Shown: in pieces, positions 43,357-53,288 of the stretch | How the letters are laid out: each line of letters starts with the position of its first letter | How positions within the stretch are numbered: the stretch's first letter is position 1 | Assembly: GCA_964626565.1 (NCBI GenBank) | Contig: CAZVFX010000039.1 | Coordinates: 1-55,077, forward strand | Direction of reading: 5' to 3' | Source of the DNA: CAZVFX01 sp964626565 | Lineage (GTDB): Bacteria > Myxococcota_A > UBA9042 > CAIXZC01 | DNA: 55,077 nucleotides | Made by a program: the position numbers and the translations under genes | Notes under the pieces: model-generated | The model's database searches: none | What the model saw: only the letters and a program-made list of their open reading frames with translations | Told to the model about the DNA's origin: nothing

Positions 43357-44114
43357 GGAAGACGGTCTCCATCTCCAGCCGCCGCAACCCCAAGTTCAAG
43401 GCGTGGAAAAAGGTGCTGGAAGCCGGCGGGCATCACGAAGGCTCAACCATCGCGAGCGGCGCCCGCATTACGGCTGAGTTGGCCGACTATCCCCGCGCGG
43501 GCAAGCTGGGCTGGATAGTTCCGGACGGTTGGGCCGACCCCCTTCCGGGCCCCGAGTCGATCACCGCGTTCACGGTCTCCCGTTCCCTGCACAAGCTGCT
43601 GGACATCTTCGGCACCGGCCATCCGCTGCTGGAGCTGGACGTGTCGGGACGAATCATGCCGGCTCCACAACAGCTCGGTGCGGGCATGTTTGTTGCTCTG
43701 CCGCTGCAGGACCCTTCCAACGTAGGCGCAGTTATTCGCACCGCGGTGGGCCTCGGAGTCAGCGGCGTCATTACCCTGCCCGGCTGCGCAAATCCTTTCC
43801 ACCCCCGCTCGGTGCGGGCCAGCGCGGGGGCAGTGTTCCGCTGCCGGCTCTTCGCCGTGGACAGCGCGACCGACCTGGCCATGTTCGACAAGCCGATAAT
43901 AGGCTTGGACAGTGGCGGCGTCTCAATCCAGGAGCTGGAATTCCCCGGCTGTTTCGTCCTGGTGGTAGGCCAGGAAGGCAAGGGGCTGGACTTCCTTGCG
44001 GAACGGTTGCCCGTAACCGTTGTCTCTCTCCCCATGGAAGAGGTGGAATCATACAATGCCGCGGTGGCCGCCTCCCTCGCCATGTACGAATGGAAACGGC
44101 AATCGACACAATGA
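43353..44114 (+). CDS. SpoU/TrmH-family RNA 2'-O-methyltransferase
   Basis: 253 aa. The SPOUT knot is recognised by LQDPSNVGAVIRTAVGLGV (motif 1), NPFHPRSVRASAGAVFRCRL, FVLVVGQEGKGLD (motif 2) and VSLPMEEVESYNAAVAASLAMYEW (motif 3). The N-terminal ~90 residues form the substrate-binding part. The target RNA (tRNA or 23S rRNA) cannot be decided. The start ATG overlaps the rsmG stop (ATGA), and its own stop overlaps the next start the same way, so it is embedded in the operon leading to the transglutaminase and ABC genes. Confidence 0.88.
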   Translation: MRKTVSISSRRNPKFKAWKKVLEAGGHHEGSTIASGARITAELADYPRAGKLGWIVPDGWADPLPGPESITAFTVSRSLHKLLDIFGTGHPLLELDVSGRIMPAPQQLGAGMFVALPLQDPSNVGAVIRTAVGLGVSGVITLPGCANPFHPRSVRASAGAVFRCRLFAVDSATDLAMFDKPIIGLDSGGVSIQELEFPGCFVLVVGQEGKGLDFLAERLPVTVVSLPMEEVESYNAAVAASLAMYEWKRQSTQ

Positions 44115-47100
44115 CATCAGCATCCCAAATCTCAGTGCGGGGCCTTCGTCGCACCGCCCCCGCGGCCATAGCTTTGCTGGCCCTTGCGGTGGCGCTCCTG
44201 GCGCCGACCCGAACCAGCGCCCAGACCGACCGGGCGCCAAAAGCCCTCTACTCCACGCCCGCCGGGCAGATTCCAGTGCTTTACTTTGCCGCCACATGCG
44301 GTCGTTATGGACGGGACCGGTGTATCCGGCAACTCCAGGAGTGGCGTCGCACGCCCCGCCTTCATCCCCTTACCCGGCACGCCATTGACTACCAACTGGC
44401 GCTGAATCTGAGAATTCGCGGCAAACGGGCCGAAGCCCTCAAACTCAGCGGTGCGCTGGGTTTTTTGCCGCTGTGGGAAATGGAGGCGATTGATGGCGAG
44501 ACCGTCTTGTTGGCGGCGGAGCCGATAACGGGGCAGGTCAACTCGCCGGATTTCCTGGAACTGGCCCCGGGACGGAGGCACCACCTGCGAGCGCGGGTGT
44601 CAGCACCGGCAGGGATGCGGGTCGCGTTGCGAGTCGGTGGGGAAATGCTGGAGCAGGTATGTGTCAACGGAGCGTGCGTTGACGTGCCCCGTTCCCGGCG
44701 GGTGTTCTTCGATGCCCATGCGGTGCCGCTTGAATTGCAGAAGGGGGAGAACGCGTTGGAGCTGGTGTTCTCCTCGGAAGCGTCCGCACTGCGAGTCGCG
44801 GCCAGGCTCACCCGGCCTGATGGGCGCCTCCTGGCTTTCACCAACCCTCCCGACCGCGCAACCTATCAGCTCTCTTCCTCAGCCGCGGGCCGCCTCGTCG
44901 ACCCGCCCGCATCGGCCCGCGGTGCGGCCGCCGCGCTTGTCGCGGACGCTCCGGGAAAGCCCGAGACGGTGCTCGCAGCCTGCCAACTGGCCGCGCTGTC
45001 CGGGGATCCCGACACCGGGGCTCTTTCCGCCTTGTCAGCGGATCCCGCCGGCGGCGCCACGGACTTCCTGCTGCAACTCTACCGCTGCCGGGAAGGGCGC
45101 CGGGGCGCGCTTCAACTGGTGCGTCGGCTTGAGGAACTGGCCCCGCATGATCCGTCAGTGCTGCTGGCTGCGGCTTCCTATCGGGTGAGAGCGGGTCACT
45201 CCTTCGATGCCTGGGTCAAACTTCGCGCGCTGTGTCCCGGCTCCGACCAGCTTTCGTGTCTCGACGAAGATGACTATACCGAGGCAGTGCTGCTGCTCAG
45301 AGAGGTCTATCGCACGTTGGGGCTGGTGCTTTCCCAGGAGACGCTGCTTACCGAGGCGCTGAAGAGAACCGGTGGCCGCCGCGCCGATATTGTGGCGGCT
45401 CTGGCCGAGGTGCTGGTGGAAGGGGAACGATATGTGGAGGCCGAGGCCGTCCTGGGCCAGTATCTCTCCCGTTGGCCCGGGGAGTATTCCCTTGCCGCGA
45501 CCAGGATGTTCGTGCTGGAGAAAATGTCTCAACTGGAGAAAGCGCTCCAGTTGGTGGAGCAGATGGTGTGGTTGAACCCGACCAACACATATCTGGCCTT
45601 CACCCTCGCTGACCTGCACCATCTCCTGGGCAATGACGACCGGGCGCAAGAACTGTTCGGACCGCTGGAAACCCGGGGATGGCACAACCCGTTTCTGCTC
45701 AACGAAATCGCCAATTTCCACTTTCGGGCCGGAAACGAGGAGAAGGCGCTGGCCGCGTGGAAGAGGGTTCTCGTGCTCAGGCCTCACGACACCGAGATCA
45801 AGCAGCTTGTAGCCCACCTGTCCGCTCACGGTGCGGAGAATATTGTCCCCGGCGACGAGGAGATTCGAGACCTGGCCGCGGCGTTTGAAGCTGGCGGCGG
45901 GGCTCGCTTTGTCGGCGTTCTCGATCGCACCGAGATAGGGCTCTACGACAGCCGCGCCTGGCGGCTGCAGCGGGTGCAGGCGGTCAAGGCGCTCAGCCCT
46001 CCGTCGGCCTATCCTTACCGCATCGGCGTTACCTACGACTCCCATCTCGAAGAGGTGACTTTCCTCAAAATGGTAGTGCTGCGCGCGGATGGAACAGTTT
46101 CGCCCGTCGGTGACTACGGCGATGTGTCCCTCAGTGAGGAACAGTACAACCTTTACTACGACCTTCGCACCGCTTACGTCGAGTTCAAGGATCTCCAGCC
46201 CGACGACATCATGCTCGTAGCCTACGAAGTGGAATCCGCGGCCTCCGGCCTGTCGTCACCCTTTGCCGGCATCTTGTGGCCCCAGGGGCGTATTCCCCGC
46301 TATAACACCTCGGTGACCATATCGGTTCCGACCACGGTGGACCTCTTCTACCACCAGGGACGCGGGCAGAGTAAGCTGACTCATGAATATACCCGCGACG
46401 AGACCGACACCCAGGTTCGCCACATTTTCGAGTACGGGCCCATCACCGCGGTGGAAGACGAACCCTTCCCGCCGGGAAGATTCGAGTACGCGGCCCACCT
46501 CCACTATTCCACCATGGAAGATTGGGAACAGTTCGCCAACTGGTACGCGTCCGTCGCCTACGGTGAAACCGCAGTGGATGACGATATGCGCCGGCTGGTG
46601 GAGGAGAGCCGTCAGCGCTATCAGGGTCGTGAGCTTGTGGAAGCTCTCTGCCGTCACGTTGCCGACGAGATACGTTACGTGGGGCTTGAGCTCGGCGTGC
46701 ACGGTTTGAAACCGTACGCACCGGCCGACGTATTTCACCGGGGCTTTGGCGATTGCAAAGACAAGAGCCTGCTGCTGGTGACTCTCTTGAAGGAGGCGGG
46801 CGTCGACGCCAAAGTCGTGGTGCTGGCCACCGCGTCGCTGGGTCGGCCGGAGTTGTTACCCGGCTCTCAGTCCGTTTTCGACCACGCCATCGTGCACATT
46901 CCGGGAGAGAACGTCTACTTCGACCCCACCGCACGCTATCTGGGTTTGGACCAGTTGCCCTGGCAGGACCAGGGCGCCCAGGCGCTGATAATAGACCCCG
47001 GTGCGCCGCAGAAAGTCGTCCTTCCCGAAAGTACCTTTGGCGACAACTTAGTCGAGGTGGAAGCCGAGGTTACAGGAGGTGATGAGCTTGGTGTGTCGGG

Positions 47101-47644
47101 TACGTTGAGGTTCACCGGGCAGTTTGCGTGGTGGGTCCATCGCGCTCTGGAGCAGCGCGCATCGTGGAAGACCACCGTGGAATCCTACGTCAGCTCCCTT
47201 CTTCCCGCGGTGGCCCTCGATGAAGTTTCCGAAGAAGTGGTCACCGGAGCGTCTCCTGCAGTGGTGGTGAAATTCTCGGGTCGTTGGGCCCCCCGGGAAA
47301 GAGGCCGGGTCGCCCTGCTGAAGCATGTGGAAACCAGCGCTAGCGTGGTCTCGCTACCGCAGCGCGAGACCCCGGTGGTCTTTGCCTATCCATACCGCCA
47401 TCACTATCGACTGCACTTTGCCCCGGGGACGGTGTCCGTGGGCGCAGAATTTGCCCGGGAGAGCGAAGCTGAGGGAGCCCGTTTTTCCGTGACGGCAGGT
47501 GCATCCGGCCCGGGAACCTCGGTGGAGGTGGAGTTTGTTCAGGTGGAAAGGCGGATCTCCACTGATAGTTACGAGCAGTTCCGGGACCTGGTGCTCGAGT
47601 ATCAGCAGGCGTTGACCGCCCTGGAGGTGACCATTGCGGAGTAG
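44111..47644 (+). CDS. Exported DUF3857/transglutaminase-like protein with TPR region
   Basis: 1177 aa. A signal peptide ends near TRTSAQT (residue ~36). The middle has TPR-like helices (LEKALQLVEQMVWLNPTNTYLAFTLADLHHLLGN). A DUF3857-like beta domain follows (LQRVQAVKALSPPSAYPYRIGVTYD onward), then the transglutaminase core with Cys882 (GFGDCKDKS), His925 (FDHAIVHI) and Asp938 (YFDPT), a complete triad. It ends with a beta domain. Such proteins act on peptides or proteins in the periplasm as transglutaminases or proteases. ATG 44111 overlaps the upstream stop (ATGA) and starts the signal peptide; the longer open frame upstream lies within the SpoU gene. Confidence 0.85.
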   Translation: MTSASQISVRGLRRTAPAAIALLALAVALLAPTRTSAQTDRAPKALYSTPAGQIPVLYFAATCGRYGRDRCIRQLQEWRRTPRLHPLTRHAIDYQLALNLRIRGKRAEALKLSGALGFLPLWEMEAIDGETVLLAAEPITGQVNSPDFLELAPGRRHHLRARVSAPAGMRVALRVGGEMLEQVCVNGACVDVPRSRRVFFDAHAVPLELQKGENALELVFSSEASALRVAARLTRPDGRLLAFTNPPDRATYQLSSSAAGRLVDPPASARGAAAALVADAPGKPETVLAACQLAALSGDPDTGALSALSADPAGGATDFLLQLYRCREGRRGALQLVRRLEELAPHDPSVLLAAASYRVRAGHSFDAWVKLRALCPGSDQLSCLDEDDYTEAVLLLREVYRTLGLVLSQETLLTEALKRTGGRRADIVAALAEVLVEGERYVEAEAVLGQYLSRWPGEYSLAATRMFVLEKMSQLEKALQLVEQMVWLNPTNTYLAFTLADLHHLLGNDDRAQELFGPLETRGWHNPFLLNEIANFHFRAGNEEKALAAWKRVLVLRPHDTEIKQLVAHLSAHGAENIVPGDEEIRDLAAAFEAGGGARFVGVLDRTEIGLYDSRAWRLQRVQAVKALSPPSAYPYRIGVTYDSHLEEVTFLKMVVLRADGTVSPVGDYGDVSLSEEQYNLYYDLRTAYVEFKDLQPDDIMLVAYEVESAASGLSSPFAGILWPQGRIPRYNTSVTISVPTTVDLFYHQGRGQSKLTHEYTRDETDTQVRHIFEYGPITAVEDEPFPPGRFEYAAHLHYSTMEDWEQFANWYASVAYGETAVDDDMRRLVEESRQRYQGRELVEALCRHVADEIRYVGLELGVHGLKPYAPADVFHRGFGDCKDKSLLLVTLLKEAGVDAKVVVLATASLGRPELLPGSQSVFDHAIVHIPGENVYFDPTARYLGLDQLPWQDQGAQALIIDPGAPQKVVLPESTFGDNLVEVEAEVTGGDELGVSGTLRFTGQFAWWVHRALEQRASWKTTVESYVSSLLPAVALDEVSEEVVTGASPAVVVKFSGRWAPRERGRVALLKHVETSASVVSLPQRETPVVFAYPYRHHYRLHFAPGTVSVGAEFARESEAEGARFSVTAGASGPGTSVEVEFVQVERRISTDSYEQFRDLVLEYQQALTALEVTIAE

Positions 47645-50600
47645 GGCTCTCACTGCCGCGGTGGCGGCTTGCCTCGTGGCCGCGCTGGGGAGCGCGGGCG
47701 CATGGGCGCAGGTGGAAACGGATGAACTGCGCCCCTCCCTGGTTCTCGAGGAGGCCGATGTCGCGCTCGTCGCGGGCGTACCGCAAAGGGCGTGTGACGC
47801 CTGGGTCTCTCTGCTCGGAAAGGGCGGGCCTGTAGGGGCGGTCGCATTGCTGCGGCTCGTGGAGACCATGGACGAGTGTGACCTGTCCGGCCATGCCGAC
47901 GAAGTGCTCAGCCTTGCTCCTCGTGCACAGGGAACCGCTCGCTTCAAGTGGCGCTTCTTCGATGCAGCCCGGCGCATTCTATCCAAGTACGGGCGCGCTG
48001 TGGAGGCCCAACAATTCACTCCCCTCGACCTCCCCGCGACCGCGCTTACCTGGAACGCGGTGTCGGCTCCGGTCCTGACCGCATTTGCCTCTGCCCCTCC
48101 GGTAACCGGCGCCCCATCAGAATCTTCGCCGGAAACCAGGTCTGCCACGCCCACCTTCGGCACTGGCGGGGTGCTGGTCTCCAGCTACTGCTTCAGCGTC
48201 GAGAATAGCGCCGAATATCAGGTCCGATTCTCCCTCCCCAATCCTGCGGTCGCCTACCTGGGGGACGACGCGCTTCTCACCGCCGGCCCCAACGCATCCA
48301 GGGGTAGCACCCGCCCTCGCTTTGAGGTGCTGGAATTCCAACCGGGATGCTATTGCCTGACCCTGGTTGAAGCGGTGGAAAGCGCGGGCCTGGAACCCGA
48401 AATCCAGTTCATTCCTGCCGCTGGTGTCCGGGTGCAGTCTGCCGGTTGCACCGTCAGTCAGACAGGATGGGAGCCTGCCCCCGTTGCGCCCGCGTGCGAG
48501 TCGGAAGACGAGCTGCTTTGTGCATGGTATTCGTTGTCGGAAGGGCTGGCCCCGCCCGATGTGGCCGGACTGCTGGAGCAGGCGTTCAGCTCGTCCCGGC
48601 ATTTGATGTTTGCACTGTCGTACCTGGGCAGCCCCCTCGATTCATCGGGCAGATCGGAGGAGTTGGAGTTGGAGTTGCTCACCTCCTACCTGGCTGCGGG
48701 CGATGATTGTTACGGCCGGCTGGGCCTGGCGCAACGGCAGTTGGACCTAGGGGAAGACCGTCAGGCGGAACTAACCCTGGCGGGGGCCGAGGAAGGCTGT
48801 CGCACCGGGCTTCAGGGACTCCTCCTGCAGGCCGACCTCGCAGAACAGAGACAGTGGTCGGCCTTGCATGAGCAACTACTGCAAGAGGCGAAGGACCGTT
48901 TCCCCACCTCCTGTGCGGCCAGTGATCGCTGGCACTCCCTCAAACTCTACCAGGGAATCCACCTGCCTGCAGACCGGTTCCCGGTGCAGTGCCCCGAGGT
49001 GACGAAACGAGAGGAGGACTTCCTGGCCCGGACCGGGGTGGGCCCTGAACCGCCCGGGGGCGGGGCGCTGTCGCCGGGAGAATTCAAGGCGCTCAATACC
49101 ACCAAGCGCCTCAACTACCTGCGCCGACTACCGAGTAATCCGGACCCCGGGGCCACAGCTCTCCTGGACAAGATGCTGGCCCGGGATCCACAGCTCGCCT
49201 GGCAGCTATCCGACATGTGGCTGGCCCGGGGCGACCCACTGCGGGCCCGGTCATATGCGCGCCTTGCCGGCGCCCACCGCGGTGCGTGGGGGCCTGTGCG
49301 CGCCCAGGCGGGAAAGCTCTTCTTCTGGGAGCCGGTGGCAGCCAGAATGACCGACTATGAAGCCACCATCGATGCCTATCTGCAAGCGGGTTTCGCCGCG
49401 GACATGCCCCGGGTTGTCGTCCTTGACGAGGCGGTAGTCGCACCCGACGGGAACGGCTGGTACACTCTCATCGAAACTGTGGTGCTGCACGTGGTTTCCC
49501 CCGATGCTGCGGAGGACGTGGGCGAGATTTCGCTGGGAGCCGGGGAAGAGGTGCTGGAGCTTGCAGTGCGAAAGGCGGACGGCACCTGGATCGGCCCGGA
49601 AGACGAATCCGCAGTGGCTATCAAGGAGACGGTCTCCCTTCCCGGCCTCGCTCCCGGTGACTTCGTCGTGAAGACTACGGCCAGGGAGGTGCCTTCCGAC
49701 CGCCCGACCGGATGCTATTCTCTCGCTCCGTTCTACTTCGGGACCAGGGAAGACCCGGTGTATCTGTCGCGCTACGTCGTTCTGTTGACCGACGGACCGC
49801 CCATGTCGTTCAAAGTGGATGGCTCGGTCGACGTCGACGAGGAGGCCGATGGAGTGAGGGTTTTTGAGAAGAGCCTCATCGAACCGGTGGTCGCCGAGCC
49901 CGGATGCCCGGATCCGGGGTGGGGCCTCACCGTCGTTCACGCCGCTGCCGAGTGCCTGGACTGGGCGGGGCTTAGAGACCGCACTGCGGACCGCTTCCTC
50001 AAGTTCTGCAATGCCTCGTTGTCGCCGGAAATGACCGCAGTTGCCGGCCACCCCGACGACCTGTTTCGATACGTTGTGGAGAACTTCGAGGAGGATAACA
50101 GTGGGCTGCTGGCCGACCCGTTTTCGACCATCGTGGAACACGGGCGGGGGAGCCTGGCCCTGGCGCTCCACTGCGCGTTTGTCGCGGCTGGATTTGATTC
50201 CCACATTGTATTTCTCAACGGCGCCGGGGCGCTGCCCCTCGACTACCGCCTCCCTGCGCTGAACTTCTTCGACACCGCGGTGGTGTACGTCGGCGGCAAG
50301 TACGGTCGCTGGTATGACCCGTACGACTACATGAGCCCCGCGGGCTACCTGAGGCCCAGCCTTCGTGGCCGTCGGGGCGTTGTCATGACTCCGCACTACC
50401 CGCGACTTTTTGTGCGCTCTCCCGAAGATGCGGGGGAGGATGGCTGGACTGTGGACATAGAGGGTGTCATTAACGGTCGAGGCCAAGCCTCCGGCACAAT
50501 CCTCATAGAAGCCGGCGGACTGGCGGCTGCCGAACTTGACAGAACGTTCAGGAACGCGAGCGACAACTCCACCCGGCAGGCGATTCAATCCATTACCGGC

Positions 50601-51065
50601 CAGTTCATTCCCCGGGCGGTGGCCCACCGCTTCCGCGTGAAATCGGGCTTCCCGAAATTGCGGTTGCGCATAGATTTCAACCTGCCCCTGGAGCTTTCCT
50701 CCGGCAGTGACACCATCTTGTTGTTTGTGCCCCCAAACCCCGGGGAATCGTTGACCCGGCTCGCCGAGCGCCGCACGCCCCTCTATTTTCCCGGCTTCCT
50801 GCCCATGAACGCAACTGTGTACTTCAAAGCTGAAAGGGGCTACAATCTGACTGCGAGCGAGAAAGACGAAGATACTCTCACTCGCTTCGGCCGGCTACAA
50901 GTCAGGTCCGAGAACGTTGATGATAGCTTCGAACTGGAAAAACAGTGTTTCGCGTCACCGGCAGTGGTTCAGCCCCGCCTCTATCCGGAGTTCCTCCGGC
51001 TGATCACTCGTCTGAAAAGGTTCAGCTCGGTACGGCTGGAGGTGAGCCGTGAGCCGGATAGTTAG
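47634..51065 (+). CDS. DUF3857/transglutaminase-like paralogue with lost catalytic residues
   Basis: 1143 aa with an N-terminal signal peptide (LTAAVAACLVAALGSAGAWAQ). The N-terminal half is divergent and helical. The DUF3857-like beta part and transglutaminase fold align with the upstream protein, but Cys is replaced by Arg838 (HGRGSLALAL) and His by Thr881 (FFDTAVVYV); Asp895 (WYDPYD) is kept. The 43-residue spacing between the first two positions is identical in the two proteins, which supports the alignment. It should be catalytically dead and may bind substrate or regulate its neighbour. TTG 47634 has GGAGG 6 nt upstream and overlaps the upstream gene by 11 nt. Confidence 0.82.
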   Translation: MRSRALTAAVAACLVAALGSAGAWAQVETDELRPSLVLEEADVALVAGVPQRACDAWVSLLGKGGPVGAVALLRLVETMDECDLSGHADEVLSLAPRAQGTARFKWRFFDAARRILSKYGRAVEAQQFTPLDLPATALTWNAVSAPVLTAFASAPPVTGAPSESSPETRSATPTFGTGGVLVSSYCFSVENSAEYQVRFSLPNPAVAYLGDDALLTAGPNASRGSTRPRFEVLEFQPGCYCLTLVEAVESAGLEPEIQFIPAAGVRVQSAGCTVSQTGWEPAPVAPACESEDELLCAWYSLSEGLAPPDVAGLLEQAFSSSRHLMFALSYLGSPLDSSGRSEELELELLTSYLAAGDDCYGRLGLAQRQLDLGEDRQAELTLAGAEEGCRTGLQGLLLQADLAEQRQWSALHEQLLQEAKDRFPTSCAASDRWHSLKLYQGIHLPADRFPVQCPEVTKREEDFLARTGVGPEPPGGGALSPGEFKALNTTKRLNYLRRLPSNPDPGATALLDKMLARDPQLAWQLSDMWLARGDPLRARSYARLAGAHRGAWGPVRAQAGKLFFWEPVAARMTDYEATIDAYLQAGFAADMPRVVVLDEAVVAPDGNGWYTLIETVVLHVVSPDAAEDVGEISLGAGEEVLELAVRKADGTWIGPEDESAVAIKETVSLPGLAPGDFVVKTTAREVPSDRPTGCYSLAPFYFGTREDPVYLSRYVVLLTDGPPMSFKVDGSVDVDEEADGVRVFEKSLIEPVVAEPGCPDPGWGLTVVHAAAECLDWAGLRDRTADRFLKFCNASLSPEMTAVAGHPDDLFRYVVENFEEDNSGLLADPFSTIVEHGRGSLALALHCAFVAAGFDSHIVFLNGAGALPLDYRLPALNFFDTAVVYVGGKYGRWYDPYDYMSPAGYLRPSLRGRRGVVMTPHYPRLFVRSPEDAGEDGWTVDIEGVINGRGQASGTILIEAGGLAAAELDRTFRNASDNSTRQAIQSITGQFIPRAVAHRFRVKSGFPKLRLRIDFNLPLELSSGSDTILLFVPPNPGESLTRLAERRTPLYFPGFLPMNATVYFKAERGYNLTASEKDEDTLTRFGRLQVRSENVDDSFELEKQCFASPAVVQPRLYPEFLRLITRLKRFSSVRLEVSREPDS

Positions 51066-51975
51066 GCTAGCCGCAATTCGCCTGACCGTAGCCGCGGTCG
51101 TGCTGCTCGGCGTGTTCACCCTCACCTTCTTCATGATGCGTCTGGCTCCCGGCGGCCCCTTCACCACCATGAAAGGTGTGTCGCCGGAACTTGCGGCCAA
51201 CCTCGATAAGCGATTCGGGCTGGACCAGACGGTTGCCGCGCAGTTCACCACTCTGCTAGGCGGCTACCTGACGGGGGATCTCGGCCCTTCCATGAGCTTC
51301 TCCCCCGGTGAGCCGGTGGCCGATATCCTCGCCCGTTCTCTCCCCGTCTCCCTGGAACTGGGGTTCTGGGCCCTGCTGCTGGCGATTGTGTTGGGGGTGG
51401 TGTTCGGCACTCTCTCGGGGTTGAAGCCGTCGGGACCTGCGGACCTGGGCATCTCATTCGTTATGCTGGGGTTGGTGAGCGCCTCCATCATTGTGATCGG
51501 GGCGTTGCTTCGCAAGTTGTTTATCGTTGACCTTGGTTGGTTTTCGCTGGGGGGGTTCGACTCGTTTTCCAACAAGGTGCTGCCTTCGTTGACACTTGGT
51601 CTGGCCTACACCGCCATTCTGGGGCGCCTGGTGCGCGGCGGCGTGGTTGCCCAGGCCGGCGACCGCACGCTTCGGTCCATCATGGCCCGGGGCGTGTCCC
51701 GGCGTACCGCGATTGTCGGGTACGTGATCCCTCGGGCGCTGATCCCCATGCTGTCCTACCTGGGGCCCGCAGTGGCCGGCATTCTCACCGGCTCCTTTGT
51801 GGTTGAGACCCTCTTTGAGGTGCCCGGAGTCTCGGCTTGCTTCATTCAGGGGGCCGCCGCACGAGACTACCCCCTTGTATCCGGCGCGATCATGACCTAC
51901 ACCGCGGTGCTGGTGTTGACCAACTTCACGTTCGAGACGTTGCATACTCTACTGGACCCGAGGGAAAGGAATTGA
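51049..51975 (+). CDS. ABC transporter permease, OppB/DppB type
   Basis: 308 aa inner membrane protein with about six helices. Family marks: MMRLAPGGPF after the first helix, YLTGDLGPSMSF, and the EAA-like loop RTLRSIMARGVSRRTAIVGYVIPRALIP, followed by VVETLFEVPGVSACFIQGAAARDYPLV. It forms half of the translocation pore of a peptide/nickel-type importer. GTG 51049 has GGAGG 6 nt upstream and lies 17 nt inside the pseudo-transglutaminase gene. The next gene overlaps its stop (TTGA). Confidence 0.9.
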   Translation: MSRIVRLAAIRLTVAAVVLLGVFTLTFFMMRLAPGGPFTTMKGVSPELAANLDKRFGLDQTVAAQFTTLLGGYLTGDLGPSMSFSPGEPVADILARSLPVSLELGFWALLLAIVLGVVFGTLSGLKPSGPADLGISFVMLGLVSASIIVIGALLRKLFIVDLGWFSLGGFDSFSNKVLPSLTLGLAYTAILGRLVRGGVVAQAGDRTLRSIMARGVSRRTAIVGYVIPRALIPMLSYLGPAVAGILTGSFVVETLFEVPGVSACFIQGAAARDYPLVSGAIMTYTAVLVLTNFTFETLHTLLDPRERN

Positions 51976-53288
51976 ACCGACCTGAGCGGCACAACTGGCT
52001 GGTGCATGCCTGCGTGATCGTGCTGGGGTCACTGCTGCTGGCTGCGGTGGGGGCTGACGTTGTGTCCCGCTGGATGACCCGATTTACTTTCGACGAGGTC
52101 AACCCGGCTGCTGCGTTGATGCCCCCGGGGACCCTGGGGCTGCCGCAGGAACATCGAACTTACGACGGCGATCCGGAGGTGTTCGATGTGCTGGACCTCA
52201 ACGGGTCGGGAAGGCTGGAGTGTCGAAATTTGGAGTCCGGGCTCGATTGTCCCGAACTGAAGGCCGCGTCCCGGCTGTTCGACGCGCTTCAGGCCGCCTG
52301 GCTGTCCTCCGCGGACACCATTGACGAGCGGCGCCTGGGCGTCTCCCTGGAAGAGTGGTATCGGCTGGCCCGGGTCAACCTGGGGGACAGCCTGGATCGA
52401 TTCAGCCGTATGCCTTCGCCGGATGCCAACAGTGACGGGCTGGTGGACTATAACGAATTTGTCGCATCCACCACCTTCCTGCTCCTCAACGAAGGTGACG
52501 TCAAAGCTCACCAGATCGATTCCGACCCCGGACTCTCCCGCCGTGAGTTTCCCGGGGCTCCGTTGCCCGGCCGCCACCTGCTGGGCACAGACGCGCTTGG
52601 TCGAGACCTTCTGACCAGGGAGATCTACGGCTTGAGAGTTTCCCTCTTGGTGGCGTTGTGCGCGACTGCGGTGAGTTTCTTTTTCGGCGCCTTTTTGGGC
52701 CTTGCCAGCGGCTTCGTCGGCGGTCGGCCGGACCGGGTTTTTCTGCGGGTTTTGGAAGTTCTGCAAGCGCTGCCTTTCATCTTTGTGGTGATCCTGGTAG
52801 CAGTGTTCACCAGAGATGTTCTCGAAGTGCGTTGGCAAAGCGCCAATGCCCAGGCGCTGGTGCAGAGCATCGTGCTCTTCTGCGCCCTCGGGGCGGTACA
52901 GTGGTTCTCACTGGCGCGTTATGCCCGGGGGTTGTCGTTCAACCTCAGAAACTCCGACTTCTGCATGGCCCTGGTAGGCATGGGATATTCACCCGCCCAG
53001 ATAATCTTCAAGCATCTGCTGCCCAACTCCATGGTGCCCTTGCTGGCCTATACCGTGCTCCTGGTGCCGACCCTGGTGCTGGAGGAGGCCTTCCTCTCCT
53101 TTCTCGGTTTCGGCGTACAGCCTCCGTATCCGTCGTTGGGGATCCTGCTTAACGAAGGGGTGGCCGTCATGGAGATCGCCCCCGGAGTACTCGGCATCTC
53201 GGCGGCAATTATCTTCCTCCTGGCCTGGAGCCTTAACATCGTTGGCGAGCACCTCTCAGCCAAACGTTCGGGCGGAGGTGGGAAATGA
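51972..53288 (+). CDS. ABC transporter permease, OppC type, with periplasmic EF-hand insertion
   Basis: 438 aa, over 100 more than typical OppC. TM1 is at about residues 9-28. The usual core starts at GRHLLGTDALGRDLLTREIYG (about residue 200) and includes NLRNSDFCMALVGMGYSPAQIIFKHLLPN and EEAFLSFLGFGVQPPYPSLG. Between them, in the periplasmic loop, lies an insertion with DLNGSGRLECRN (75-86, degenerate) and DANSDGLVDYNE (151-162, a canonical EF-hand loop with Glu at position 12). I infer Ca2+ binding. The TTG start overlaps the oppB stop; an open frame upstream lies inside oppB. The next gene overlaps by ATGA. Confidence 0.87.
   Translation: MNRPERHNWLVHACVIVLGSLLLAAVGADVVSRWMTRFTFDEVNPAAALMPPGTLGLPQEHRTYDGDPEVFDVLDLNGSGRLECRNLESGLDCPELKAASRLFDALQAAWLSSADTIDERRLGVSLEEWYRLARVNLGDSLDRFSRMPSPDANSDGLVDYNEFVASTTFLLLNEGDVKAHQIDSDPGLSRREFPGAPLPGRHLLGTDALGRDLLTREIYGLRVSLLVALCATAVSFFFGAFLGLASGFVGGRPDRVFLRVLEVLQALPFIFVVILVAVFTRDVLEVRWQSANAQALVQSIVLFCALGAVQWFSLARYARGLSFNLRNSDFCMALVGMGYSPAQIIFKHLLPNSMVPLLAYTVLLVPTLVLEEAFLSFLGFGVQPPYPSLGILLNEGVAVMEIAPGVLGISAAIIFLLAWSLNIVGEHLSAKRSGGGGK

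Noticed and set aside
49251..50627. 458-codon minus-strand open frame inside the pseudo-transglutaminase gene
   Set aside because: Shadow frame; the plus-strand gene has a signal peptide, ribosome site and alignable domains.
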